Positions 17,236 to 24,007 of a stretch of 25,904 nt of DNA are shown piece by piece. Numbering within the stretch: the stretch's first letter is position 1; each line of letters begins with the position of its first letter. The DNA is from Paracoccaceae bacterium (lineage in GTDB: Bacteria; Pseudomonadota; Alphaproteobacteria; Rhodobacterales; Rhodobacteraceae). Both the position numbers and the translations under genes were made by a program. The notes under the pieces are model-generated. The model was not told where the DNA came from. It was given only the letters and a program-made list of their open reading frames with translations, and did no database searches. The stretch spans positions 1 through 25,904 of the forward strand of contig PWWF01000160.1 of NCBI GenBank assembly GCA_003561595.1, read 5' to 3'.

Positions 17236-17337
17236 CCCGATCCGCCAGCCTGCTGCGGGATGGCCCGCCCACCCGACCCTCGCGGCGCGCCCTGACGGGC
17301 GCTTGCTTGCCACCCCGCAGCAGGCTGGCGGATCGGG
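17236..17337. repeat. 24-bp perfect inverted repeat after bciA
   Basis: Bases 17236-17259 and 17314-17337 are exact reverse complements of 24 bases (left arm starts CCCGATCCGCCAG), separated by 54 bases. Inside the loop, CGGGCGCTTGC (17296-17306) is the exact complement of GCAAGCGCCCG (17341-17351) just outside the right arm, so two mutually exclusive folds exist. The element lies 10 bases after the bciA stop. No coding gene is seen in 17227-17667. Confidence 0.7.
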
Positions 17338-17342
17338 CGGGC

Positions 17343-17396
17343 AAGCGCCCGCGAGCGGGGCATGGGCGGGCGGGTGGGGCCCCCGAGCGGGCGCTT
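17343..17396 (+). terminator. Hairpin with T-run between bciA and rpsA
   Basis: AAGCGCCCGC (17343-17352) pairs with GCGGGCGCTT (17387-17396), followed by TT and CCCC. With the 17236-17337 repeat upstream it probably ends the lpxD-bciA transcript before the rpsA promoter. Confidence 0.5.
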
Positions 17397-17458
17397 TTCC
17401 CCTTGCCGACATGCGGCCGACGGAGGCTGATGCAACAGGCTTTTGAGCGCACACCCCC

Positions 17459-17487
17459 TTGCCACAGCGCCTCTGCCCGCTTATAGA
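17459..17487 (+). promoter_or_regulatory. Promoter of rpsA
   Basis: TTGCCA (17459-17464), a 17-base spacer and TATAGA (17482-17487) form one of the best promoters in the window. The start near 17494 gives a leader of about 174 bases before rpsA. Confidence 0.65.
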
Positions 17488-17530
17488 GCGCGCAATCAAG
17501 ATGGCCGCAGGGCTGCAACGCAACACGGGC

Positions 17531-17555
17531 AGGGTCGGGCGCAAGCTGCGACCCT
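17531..17555 (+). terminator. Attenuator-like hairpin in the rpsA leader
   Basis: AGGGTCG (17531-17537) pairs with CGACCCT (17549-17555); the stem continues inward to a GCAA tetraloop. It is followed by the T-rich TTGTGTTTGTTG (17556-17567). It lies within the predicted rpsA leader, so it has the shape of an intrinsic terminator placed before the gene. Confidence 0.45.
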
Positions 17556-17667
17556 TTGTGTTTGTTGCCCCTGTCGCGCAACCCTGCAGGCTGCTTGAGC
17601 CCTATCCCGGAGACCGGCGGAGCCAACCGTCTGGCCAGACACATGATGCAAAAGGAAACACGACTAT

Positions 17668-19347
17668 ATGTGCGCTAAAGCAACCATGGAAGAATTCGAG
17701 GCCCTGCTGAACGAGAGCCTCGAGATGGACACCCCGAATGAGGGCTCCGTCGTTACCGGCAAGGTCATCGCCATCGAGGCGGGCCAGGCCATTGTCGATG
17801 TCGGCTACAAGATGGAAGGCCGCGTCGAACTCAAGGAATTCGCAAGCCCGGGCGAGGCCCCGCAGGTCGAGGTCGGCGATGAGGTCGAGGTCTATCTCGA
17901 ACGTGTCGAGAATGCCCGCGGCGAAGCCGTCGTCAGCCGCGAGAAGGCCCGCCGCGAGGCTGCCTGGGACCGTCTGGAAAAAGCCTATGCCGACGAAGCC
18001 CGTGTCGAAGGCGCGATCTTCGGTCGCGTCAAGGGTGGCTTCACGGTCGATCTGGGCGGTGCCGTGGCCTTCCTGCCCGGCTCTCAGGTCGATGTGCGCC
18101 CCGTGCGCGATGCAGGCCCGCTGATGGGTCTGAAACAGCCCTTCCAGATCCTGAAAATGGACCGTCGCCGCGGCAATATCGTTGTCTCGCGCCGCGCCAT
18201 TCTGGAAGAGAGCCGCGCCGAACAGCGTGCCGAGGTCATTGCCAAGCTGGCTGAAGGTCAGGTTGTCGATGGGGTGGTCAAGAATATCACCGAATACGGC
18301 GCCTTTGTCGATCTGGGTGGTGTGGACGGTCTGTTGCACGTCACCGACATGGCCTGGCGCCGCGTCAACCACCCGTCCGAGGTGGTCTCGATCGGCGAGA
18401 CGCTGAAAGTTCAGGTCATCAAGATCAACAAGGAAACGCATCGCATCAGCCTTGGGATCAAGCAGCTGCAGGCCGATCCGTGGGATACGGTCGATAGGCA
18501 ATACCCGCTGGGTTCGGTCCACAAGGGCCGCGTGACCAATATCACCGATTACGGCGCATTTGTTGAGCTGGAAGCCGGTGTCGAAGGTCTGGTCCATGTC
18601 TCGGAAATGAGCTGGACCAAGAAGAACGTGCATCCCGGCAAGATCGTTTCGACCAGCCAGGAAGTCGAGGTCATGGTGCTCGAGATTGACAGCGCCAAGC
18701 GCCGCGTCAGCCTCGGGCTGAAACAGACCATGCGCAACCCGTGGGAAGTGCTGGCCGAAACCCACCCCGTGGGCAGCCAGATCGAGGGCGAGATCAAGAA
18801 CATCACCGAATTCGGTCTGTTCGTCGGCCTCGAGGGCGATATCGACGGCATGGTGCACCTGTCCGACATCAGCTGGGACCAGCGTGGCGAGGATGCCATC
18901 CAGGACTACCGCAAGGGCGATACGGTTCAGGCCATCGTCTCCGAGGTTGATATCGAGCGCGAGCGCGTGTCGCTGTCGATCAAGGCGCTGGAGAACGACA
19001 GCTTCTCGGATGCGGTCGAAGGCGTCAAGCGCGGTGCCGTTGTCACCTGTGCGGTCACCTCGATCGAGGATGGTGGCATCGAGGTCGAATATAACGGCAT
19101 GAAGAGCTTCATCCGTCGCTCCGACCTGGCCCGCGACCGTGCCGACCAGCGCCCCGAGCGTTTCCAGGTCGGTGACAAGGTCGATGCGCGCGTCACATCC
19201 GTGGACAGCAAGACCCGCCGTCTGGGTCTGTCGATCAAGGCCCGCGAGATCGCCGAGGAAAAGGAAGCGGTCGAGCAGTTCGGTTCTTCCGATGCCGGCG
19301 CATCGCTTGGCGACATTCTGGGCGCGGCGCTGAAGGATCGCAACTGA
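17668..19347 (+). CDS. rpsA: 30S ribosomal protein S1
   Basis: Helps mRNA bind and unfold on the 30S subunit. The 559 residues carry six S1 (OB-fold) repeats, starting at about 26, 111, 197, 283, 370 and 457. The third to fifth repeats show the clearest pattern (NITEYGAFVDLGGVDGLLHVTDMAW, shortened here, NITDYGAFVELE, NITEFGLFVGLEG). The start MCAKATMEEFEALLNES fits alphaproteobacterial S1, with AAGGA about 10 bases before the ATG. The codon choice is strongly biased (many CTG, GTC, ATC, CGT), as expected for a highly expressed gene. It is followed by its own terminator and then ihfB, a conserved order. Confidence 0.97.
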   Translation: MCAKATMEEFEALLNESLEMDTPNEGSVVTGKVIAIEAGQAIVDVGYKMEGRVELKEFASPGEAPQVEVGDEVEVYLERVENARGEAVVSREKARREAAWDRLEKAYADEARVEGAIFGRVKGGFTVDLGGAVAFLPGSQVDVRPVRDAGPLMGLKQPFQILKMDRRRGNIVVSRRAILEESRAEQRAEVIAKLAEGQVVDGVVKNITEYGAFVDLGGVDGLLHVTDMAWRRVNHPSEVVSIGETLKVQVIKINKETHRISLGIKQLQADPWDTVDRQYPLGSVHKGRVTNITDYGAFVELEAGVEGLVHVSEMSWTKKNVHPGKIVSTSQEVEVMVLEIDSAKRRVSLGLKQTMRNPWEVLAETHPVGSQIEGEIKNITEFGLFVGLEGDIDGMVHLSDISWDQRGEDAIQDYRKGDTVQAIVSEVDIERERVSLSIKALENDSFSDAVEGVKRGAVVTCAVTSIEDGGIEVEYNGMKSFIRRSDLARDRADQRPERFQVGDKVDARVTSVDSKTRRLGLSIKAREIAEEKEAVEQFGSSDAGASLGDILGAALKDRN

Positions 19348-19374
19348 TCCCTGGCCGCCTGTGAAAAGCAATGC

Positions 19375-19401
19375 ACGGCCCCGGCAGATCGCCGGGGCCG
19401 T
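19375..19401 (+). terminator. rpsA terminator
   Basis: ACGGCCCCGGC (19375-19385) pairs perfectly with GCCGGGGCCGT (19391-19401) around loop AGATC, 28 bases after the rpsA stop codon. Confidence 0.7.
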
Positions 19402-19476
19402 TGCAATTCCGGCGCGCTGTGGTGCCGCGATGAGCGGTTTTGCGTCTATTGTGCTGCCGGTCGTTACTTTTCTGTG

Positions 19477-19505
19477 TTTCTTCATCCTCGGAATCCGCCT
19501 ATAGT
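19477..19505 (+). promoter_or_regulatory. Candidate promoter of ihfB
   Basis: A good -10 box TATAGT (19500-19505) is preceded at 17 bases by a weak -35, TTTCTT (19477-19482). The leader to ATG 19559 would be about 47 bases. Confidence 0.4.
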
Positions 19506-19558
19506 CGCGCATCAAAAGGGGCGCTACAGACGTCCCGGATCGACCGGGGGATGCATCA

Positions 19559-19846
19559 ATGATCCGTTCAGAACTTATTCAGATCATCGCGGAGGAAAAT
19601 CCGCACCTGTTTCAGAGAGATGTCGAGCGGATCGTGAACACGGTCTTCGGCGAGATTACCGAAGCGCTTGCGCGTGGCGAACGCGTTGAATTGCGCGGCT
19701 TTGGGGCCTTTTCCGTCAAGATGCGCGATGCCCGTGTCGGGCGCAATCCGCGCACGGGCGAAAGTGTCGAGGTCGAGGCCAAGGCCGTGCCCTTTTTCAA
19801 GACCGGAAAGCTGTTGCGCGACCGGTTGAACGGAGTGGAGGTCTGA
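19559..19846 (+). CDS. ihfB: Integration host factor subunit beta
   Basis: The beta subunit of the IHF heterodimer, which sharply bends DNA at specific sites in transcription, replication and recombination. The 95-residue product has the HU/IHF fold: dimer helices from [17 protein letters not shown] to [19 protein letters not shown], and the DNA-intercalating arm [10 protein letters not shown] (about 61-70, with Pro64). [15 protein letters not shown] is the typical C-terminal helix. Position after rpsA supports ihfB rather than hup. The next gene starts 7 bases downstream. Confidence 0.95.
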   Translation: MIRSELIQIIAEENPHLFQRDVERIVNTVFGEITEALARGERVELRGFGAFSVKMRDARVGRNPRTGESVEVEAKAVPFFKTGKLLRDRLNGVEV

Positions 19847-19853
19847 GACTCGC

Positions 19854-20207
19854 ATGATGGCGTATCTGCGTATTGCGTTCGCGGCGATTGTCGCGATTGT
19901 TCTGGTCACGGTCGCGCTGGCGAACCGCGCGATGATCGAGGTCAAGCTGCTGCCGGATACTCTGGCGGCCTTGCTGGGGTTCAACGCTGATTTCCGGCTG
20001 CCATTGTTCATCCTGCTGGGGCTTGCGGTTGTGGTGGGGCTGTTGCTGGGCTTTATCTGGGAATGGTTCCGCGAAATGAGCTACCGTGCCGAAGCGAAGA
20101 AACTGGCGCGCCAGAATGACGCGATGCGCACCGAACTGGATCGCGCCAGGAAAGTCGCGCCCTCCATGCACAAGGATGATGTGCGCGCCTTGGTGGAAAC
20201 CGGCTGA
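19854..20207 (+). CDS. LapA-domain membrane protein
   Basis: A 117-residue protein with two hydrophobic segments (about 4-24 and 48-68) separated by a short periplasmic loop, then a charged helical tail (about 75-105, EAKKLARQNDAMRTELDRARK) likely to form a coiled coil in the cytoplasm. This matches the LapA/YciS family, which in E. coli works with LapB in lipopolysaccharide assembly control. Here lapB is not next to it, so its role is inferred from family only. It lies between ihfB and trpF, 7 and 6 bases away. Confidence 0.82.
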   Translation: MMAYLRIAFAAIVAIVLVTVALANRAMIEVKLLPDTLAALLGFNADFRLPLFILLGLAVVVGLLLGFIWEWFREMSYRAEAKKLARQNDAMRTELDRARKVAPSMHKDDVRALVETG

Positions 20208-20213
20208 TCACGC

Positions 20214-20867
20214 ATGCCTGACCGTGTTCGCGTCAAGATCTGCGGGCTGACCGGTCCGCAATCGGTCACTGATGCCGTGGCGGCAGGGACGCATTATCTG
20301 GGGTTCAATTTCTTTCCGCCATCGCCGCGCTGCCTGACCCATGATGTCGCGCGCGATCTGGTCGCGAAGGTGCCCGCAGGCGTGGCGCGGGTCGGGCTGG
20401 TGGTCGATGCCAGTGACGAGATGCTGGCCGCGCTGCTGGCCGAGGTGCCGCTGGATATGCTGCAACTCCATGGTAGCGAAAGCCCGGCGCGCGTGGCAGC
20501 GGTGCGCGCGCGTTTCGGGCGGCCGGTGATAAAGGCCATCGGTGTGGCGACAGCGGATGATCTGGCCGCGCTTGATGCCCATGCAGGGGTCGCCGATCAG
20601 ATCCTTGTCGATGCCAAACCGCCCAGGGGCGCGGCGCTGCCGGGGGGCAACGGGTTGGCCTTTGACTGGCGGCTGATCGCGGATCGGCGCTGGTCCGGAC
20701 CGTGGCTGCTGGCAGGCGGGCTGCGCCCCGAGAATGTGGCCGAGGCCATTCGCCTGACCGGGGCCACGCAGGTTGATGTCGCCTCTGGTGTGGAAAGCGC
20801 GCCGGGGGTCAAGGACCCGGCGCGCATGGCAGCCTTCATGCAGGCTGCAGGTACGATTGGCGGTTAA
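20214..20867 (+). CDS. trpF: Phosphoribosylanthranilate isomerase
   Basis: Converts N-(5-phosphoribosyl)anthranilate to the open-chain deoxyribulose phosphate, a step of tryptophan synthesis. The 217-residue TIM barrel shows the general base Cys in VKICGLT (C10), the general acid in ILVDAKPP (D133), LQLHGSE at about 83-89 and the phosphate-binding end LAGGLRPENV and VDVASGVE. The ATG at 20214 is 6 bases after the LapA-like gene. In related species trpB follows directly; here it does not, and the transcript ends at the hairpin at 20885. Confidence 0.95.
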   Translation: MPDRVRVKICGLTGPQSVTDAVAAGTHYLGFNFFPPSPRCLTHDVARDLVAKVPAGVARVGLVVDASDEMLAALLAEVPLDMLQLHGSESPARVAAVRARFGRPVIKAIGVATADDLAALDAHAGVADQILVDAKPPRGAALPGGNGLAFDWRLIADRRWSGPWLLAGGLRPENVAEAIRLTGATQVDVASGVESAPGVKDPARMAAFMQAAGTIGG

Positions 20868-20884
20868 AGCCATCCGATCCGGGG

Positions 20885-20929
20885 TGTGATCGCTGCCTGC
20901 AGGACAGTGTCCAGCGGGCCGCGATCACA
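20885..20929. terminator. Convergent terminator between trpF and the DUF4394 gene
   Basis: TGTGATCGC (20885-20893) pairs perfectly with GCGATCACA (20921-20929) across 27 bases, within which GGAC-AGT-GTCC forms a second small stem. It lies between two converging genes and can serve both. Confidence 0.55.
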
Positions 20930-20938
20930 GTTTCGGCC

Positions 20939-21712
20939 TTAGTCCATGGCGGGCATGACCGTGATGTCACGCAGGGTGACATCCAGACCGTCGATCTCCC
21001 AGCTATTGGTGATCCCACCTTCTTCCAGCGACACAGTGTGCAGTGCGCCATTCGCCGACAGCCAGCCGGTGTTCATGCCATCCGCATCGGTGACGATGTC
21101 AAACCCGATGGGGCCATCGAATTCCACATCCAGCGCGCCGTGCATTTCATTGGTGCCGTCATTGGGCGCCGTCTGGACCAGTATTGCAGCCAGATCGGTA
21201 TCGATGTTGAACATCGTCGTCTCATCAGGGCTGCTGAAGCTGTTGCTGTAGGCGGTGCCGCCGACCATCGGCGTGCCCTCTGTGTCATCACCGAAATGCA
21301 GCTCGCCATCAATCATCACCTCGCCCGTGGTCAGGTTGATGCGGTGATTGGTGGTGCCCGACATGAAGCGCAGCGCATCAGGCACAGGGTTGATATCGAC
21401 GATGACGGGGGCGTCATCCGCGATCTCCATGCCTTCGCTCATCTCGACCACAAGCGACCATTCGCCGGTTTCCGGGTCCAGATTGACCACAGTGAATTCA
21501 TCGGTCACGGCGATCACGGTATTGGTCGCGGGGCGGAAATCGATGCCCAGAATGCGACCGTCGTAATCGGCATCCTGCATGCCGGTGACTTCGGCCGTTT
21601 CCAGATCGATGGTGACAAGCGTGCGGTCGCCCGCCAGCCCGATGGCCGTATCGGCAAGGGCCGGGGCGGCCATAAGGGCGGTCAGGCTGGTTGCCAGGGT
21701 CAGGGTTTTCAT
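20939..21712 (-). CDS. DUF4394-domain exported protein
   Basis: A 257-residue exported protein with a Sec signal peptide ending in APALA (about residue 20), so mature protein is periplasmic or secreted. The mature part is rich in Asp and Glu and matches the DUF4394 pattern: INPVPDALRFMS, then NHRINLTTG, GGTAYSNSF, TTMFNIDTDLAAILVQTAPNDG (shortened) and GFDIV. These suggest a beta-propeller-like fold. The function is unknown. The ATG at 21712 is preferred over ATG 21718, because GGAGA ends too close to the latter and is seven bases from the former. It is downstream of the NsrR-like gene and 115 bases apart, same strand. Confidence 0.85.
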   Translation of the reverse strand: MKTLTLATSLTALMAAPALADTAIGLAGDRTLVTIDLETAEVTGMQDADYDGRILGIDFRPATNTVIAVTDEFTVVNLDPETGEWSLVVEMSEGMEIADDAPVIVDINPVPDALRFMSGTTNHRINLTTGEVMIDGELHFGDDTEGTPMVGGTAYSNSFSSPDETTMFNIDTDLAAILVQTAPNDGTNEMHGALDVEFDGPIGFDIVTDADGMNTGWLSANGALHTVSLEEGGITNSWEIDGLDVTLRDITVMPAMD

Positions 21713-21826
21713 TGTCATTCTCCATATCGTTTTCCGGCCCCCTGCGGGACCAACATCTGGAGAACGGATGCCGATTTGGCAAAGTTTCACATGGCGATAT
21801 GACGAAGCCGTGAGGGGGTCATCTTG

Positions 21827-22300
21827 CTACTGCGCGGCGATACGGTCGCAGCGTGCCGGGGCGCGCGCCGCGTCCATGCTCAGTACGGCCTGCAGCCCGG
21901 CATTGCACTCGACCAGATCGGACAGATACAGGTCATCAAGGGCGGAATAGAACGCCTCTATCGCGCGGGACAGATGCGGGCGCATTCCGCAATGATCCTT
22001 GAGCGGGCAGGTGTTGTCCTCGGTAAAACACTCGATGAAGGGCAGATCGGCCTCGAACCGGCGGAACACGGCCCCCACGCTGATGGACGAGGGCAGATGC
22101 GCCAGCCGAAACCCGCCATTGCGGCCGCGCAGGGTGGTGACGAACCCTTCCTGCGCCAGCCGGTTGATGACCTGGGCCAGATGATTTTCCGACGCGTTGA
22201 TCGTGCGCGCCGCATCCTGCTTGCGCACCAGCATGCCGTCATTGACGGCGCAGAACATCAGCGTGCGTAACGCCAGATTGGTCCGGGTGGTCAGTCGCAT
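21827..22300 (-). CDS. Rrf2-family regulator, NsrR-like
   Basis: A 157-residue transcription regulator with an N-terminal winged helix (LTTRTNLALRTLMFCA, recognition region INASENHLAQVINRLAQEGFVTTLRGRNGGFRLA shortened to key residues NHLAQVINRL and GRNGGF) and three cysteines C91, C98 and C104 suited to bind an iron-sulfur cluster. The order and spacing recall NsrR (C-x4-C-x5-C in E. coli), here C-x6-C-x5-C. The C-terminal half (SALDDLYLSDLV) also resembles NsrR. NsrR senses nitric oxide; this protein could sense NO, sulfur species or redox state. The ATG at 22300 is nine bases after AGGGGA, better than the in-frame TTG at 22306. It is divergent from the sulfide:quinone reductase gene. Confidence 0.85.
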   Translation of the reverse strand: MRLTTRTNLALRTLMFCAVNDGMLVRKQDAARTINASENHLAQVINRLAQEGFVTTLRGRNGGFRLAHLPSSISVGAVFRRFEADLPFIECFTEDNTCPLKDHCGMRPHLSRAIEAFYSALDDLYLSDLVECNAGLQAVLSMDAARAPARCDRIAAQ

Positions 22301-22391
22301 CGACAACGTCCCCTCTTGGATCTGCGGCGCATCTGCCGCACAGGCATCTTTACCGCGTATAGAGGGCTAACACACATGTGATCCCCCCTCT

Positions 22392-22405
22392 TTGATCCGG
22401 ATCAA
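22392..22405. promoter_or_regulatory. FNR/CRP-family box TTGAT-CCGG-ATCAA
   Basis: A perfect match to the FNR/FnrL consensus TTGAT-N4-ATCAA in the divergent region between the NsrR-like and sulfide:quinone reductase genes. It is centred about 92 bases upstream of the NsrR-like ATG's first base... on that strand (22300) at 98 bases, and about 90 bases before the predicted start site of the reductase transcript. FNR-family proteins respond to oxygen or, for Dnr/Nnr types, nitric oxide. Confidence 0.7.
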
Positions 22406-22427
22406 TGTCAAAGTGTAATCCCTGCGA

Positions 22428-22442
22428 CATCTTTGCAAGATG
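22428..22442. promoter_or_regulatory. Dyad CATCTT-TGC-AAGATG
   Basis: A perfect 6-3-6 inverted repeat. AAGATG is the half-site of the E. coli NsrR consensus, but here the halves face outward compared with that consensus. A further CATCTT is at 22345-22350. It could be a site for the divergent Rrf2 regulator. Confidence 0.4.
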
Positions 22443-22453
22443 ACAGTTTAGGA

Positions 22454-22482
22454 TTGACGGAAGAGCAATTATCAAATATCGC
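22454..22482 (+). promoter_or_regulatory. Candidate promoter of the sulfide:quinone reductase gene
   Basis: TTGACG (22454-22459) and TATCGC (22477-22482) are 17 bases apart. Transcription would start near 22489. The boxes overlap the left arm of the dyad at 22470-22501, as expected if a repressor binds there. Confidence 0.4.
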
Positions 22483-22517
22483 AATATACGATTATTTGAT
22501 AGCATACAACTGTATGC
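22470..22517. promoter_or_regulatory. Two adjacent operator-like dyads
   Basis: TATCAAATA (22470-22478) and TATTTGATA (22493-22501) are a perfect 9-base inverted repeat 14 bases apart; the inner bases TCG/CGA extend it. Directly adjacent is GCATAC-AACT-GTATGC (22502-22517), a perfect 6-4-6 dyad. Both lie at the predicted promoter and transcript start of the reductase gene, 25 bases or more before the ATG. Confidence 0.5.
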
Positions 22518-22541
22518 AGCTGCTCGCTTGGGGGAGACATC

Positions 22542-23861
22542 ATGGATCTGAACAACATCACAGCCAGCCGACGCGGCTTTCTGGGCCTGGCCGGCGCCGG
22601 TGGCGCCGCACTGGCCTTTGGTGCAGGGCAGGGGCAGGCCAGCAGCGTGCGCACCAATGCGCGCATCCTGATCCTGGGCGCCGGGGCAGGTGGCGCAGCC
22701 ATCGCCAATCGACTGAGCGAGCGCCTCGACGGTGCCGAGATCACGGTGCTGGATGGTCGGTCCGAGCATTGGTATCAGCCGGGCTTCACGCTGATCGCCG
22801 CGGGGCTGCGCGGGGCGGATTACGCTGTCTCCTCGACCGAGCGCTGGCTGCCGCGCGGGATCAATTTCATCGACGAATACGCCGCCGAGCTTGACCCGGA
22901 GGCCAATCGTGTCACCACCACGGGCGGGCAGCGCATCGAGTATGATTATCTGATCGTCTCGACCGGGATGGTGCTGGACTGGGATGGCATCGAGGGATTC
23001 GATCTGAGCATGGTTGGCCCGGAAAACGGGATTTCGGCGCATTACGCCAGCCCTGAGATGGCCGAACTGAGCTGGCGCGCATTGGACAAGTTCACCGACG
23101 AGGGCGGGGTGGGCATGTTCGGCCGCCCGGCCACGGAAAAGAAATGTGCCGGCGCGCCAGTCAAAATTTGTTTTCTGGGCGAAGATATCGCCACCACCAA
23201 GGGCAATCGCGAAAAATGCGAATTCGTCTATAATGCGCAGTCGCAGAACCTCTTCGGGGTGCCGGTCATTCACCATCGTGTGCGCCAGATCATGGATGAG
23301 CGCAATATCAATTACCGCTATGAGCATGTGCTGAAAGGCATTGATCTGGGTGCAAAGACCGCGACTTACGCCACGCCGTCAGGCGATGTCACGGATAACT
23401 GGGATTTCATCAATGTCATCCCGCCGATGCGCGCACCGCAGGTGATCCGCGACTCAGGCCTGGCCTGGGCGGATCGCTGGACCGATCAGGGCTGGATCGA
23501 GGTGGATACCCAGACCCTGCGCCATGCGCGCTACCCGAATGTCTTTGGCATAGGTGACATCAACGGCGTGCCCAAGGGCAAGACAGCGGCCAGCGTGAAA
23601 TTCCACATCCCTGTGGTCGAGGATCATCTGGTGTCCGAAATTGCCGGACGCGAGGGAACGCAGCTTTATGATGGCTATACGTCTTGTCCTCTGATCACGC
23701 GGGTTGGGCGGGCGATGCTGGTCGAGTTCGACTATCAGGACAATCTGACCCCGTCCTTTCCGGGGCTGATCGCGCCGTTGGAGGAGTTGTGGATTTCCTG
23801 GCTGATGAAGGAAGTGGCGCTGAAAGCCACTTATAACGCGATGCTGCGCGGGCGGGCCTGA
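22542..23861 (+). CDS. sqr: Sulfide:quinone oxidoreductase, mitochondrial-type, with Tat signal
   Basis: A FAD-dependent enzyme expected to oxidise sulfide and pass electrons to the quinone pool. The 439-residue protein starts with a twin-arginine signal (SRRGFLGLAG, R10-R11), then a FAD-binding GAGAGG (46-51) in ARILILGAG. The active-site cysteines are in KKCAGAPVKICFLGE (C202) and YTSCPLITRVG (C382), the spacing and context of human SQOR and type II enzymes; the downstream AMLVEFDYQDNLTPSFP and the C-terminal NAMLRG also match that type. A third cysteine typical of bacterial type I is not in its usual place. The Tat signal suggests that the enzyme acts on the periplasmic face. SQR-family members also include flavocytochrome c subunits, which this resembles less. 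Confidence 0.88.
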   Translation: MDLNNITASRRGFLGLAGAGGAALAFGAGQGQASSVRTNARILILGAGAGGAAIANRLSERLDGAEITVLDGRSEHWYQPGFTLIAAGLRGADYAVSSTERWLPRGINFIDEYAAELDPEANRVTTTGGQRIEYDYLIVSTGMVLDWDGIEGFDLSMVGPENGISAHYASPEMAELSWRALDKFTDEGGVGMFGRPATEKKCAGAPVKICFLGEDIATTKGNREKCEFVYNAQSQNLFGVPVIHHRVRQIMDERNINYRYEHVLKGIDLGAKTATYATPSGDVTDNWDFINVIPPMRAPQVIRDSGLAWADRWTDQGWIEVDTQTLRHARYPNVFGIGDINGVPKGKTAASVKFHIPVVEDHLVSEIAGREGTQLYDGYTSCPLITRVGRAMLVEFDYQDNLTPSFPGLIAPLEELWISWLMKEVALKATYNAMLRGRA

Positions 23862-23876
23862 TCCGAGAGGGGGCAC

Positions 23877-23951
23877 GGGGGGCTGCCGCCCCCCAAGCTG
23901 GCCCTGTGGGCCAGCGCCCCCCCGCTTCAAGGGGGGCACGCCCCCCTTGAA
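23877..23951. repeat. Three tandem hairpins between sqr and the DUF5368 gene
   Basis: Hairpin 1: GGGGGG-CTGCCG-CCCCCC (23877-23894). Hairpin 2: GCTGGCCC-TGT-GGGCCAGC (23897-23915). Hairpin 3: TTCAAGGGGGG (23926-23936) with CCCCCCTTGAA (23941-23951), a perfect 11-pair stem with a four-base loop. They fill the gap almost entirely. They may act as a terminator, an mRNA stability element or a dispersed repeat, and are followed by the element at 23961. Confidence 0.7.
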
Positions 23952-23960
23952 AATCCCTGT

Positions 23961-23982
23961 GGATATTTGTGCAAAGATGAAA
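23961..23982 (+). repeat. AT-rich interspersed element, copy 2
   Basis: A 22-base block starting GGATATTTGTG and ending CAAAGATGAAA, 16 of 22 positions equal to copy 1 at 8220-8241. It directly follows a GC-rich hairpin; copy 1 also follows a GC-rich stretch. Both lie just before the ribosome site of a gene on the same strand. Confidence 0.5.
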
Positions 23983-24007
23983 GCCTGCCTTCTGAAAGGA
24001 TGAGAGA

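Noticed and set aside
17602..19515. A 637-residue open frame on the minus strand opposite rpsA
   Set aside because: It is a shadow of the highly biased codon use of rpsA on the plus strand and shows no family features.
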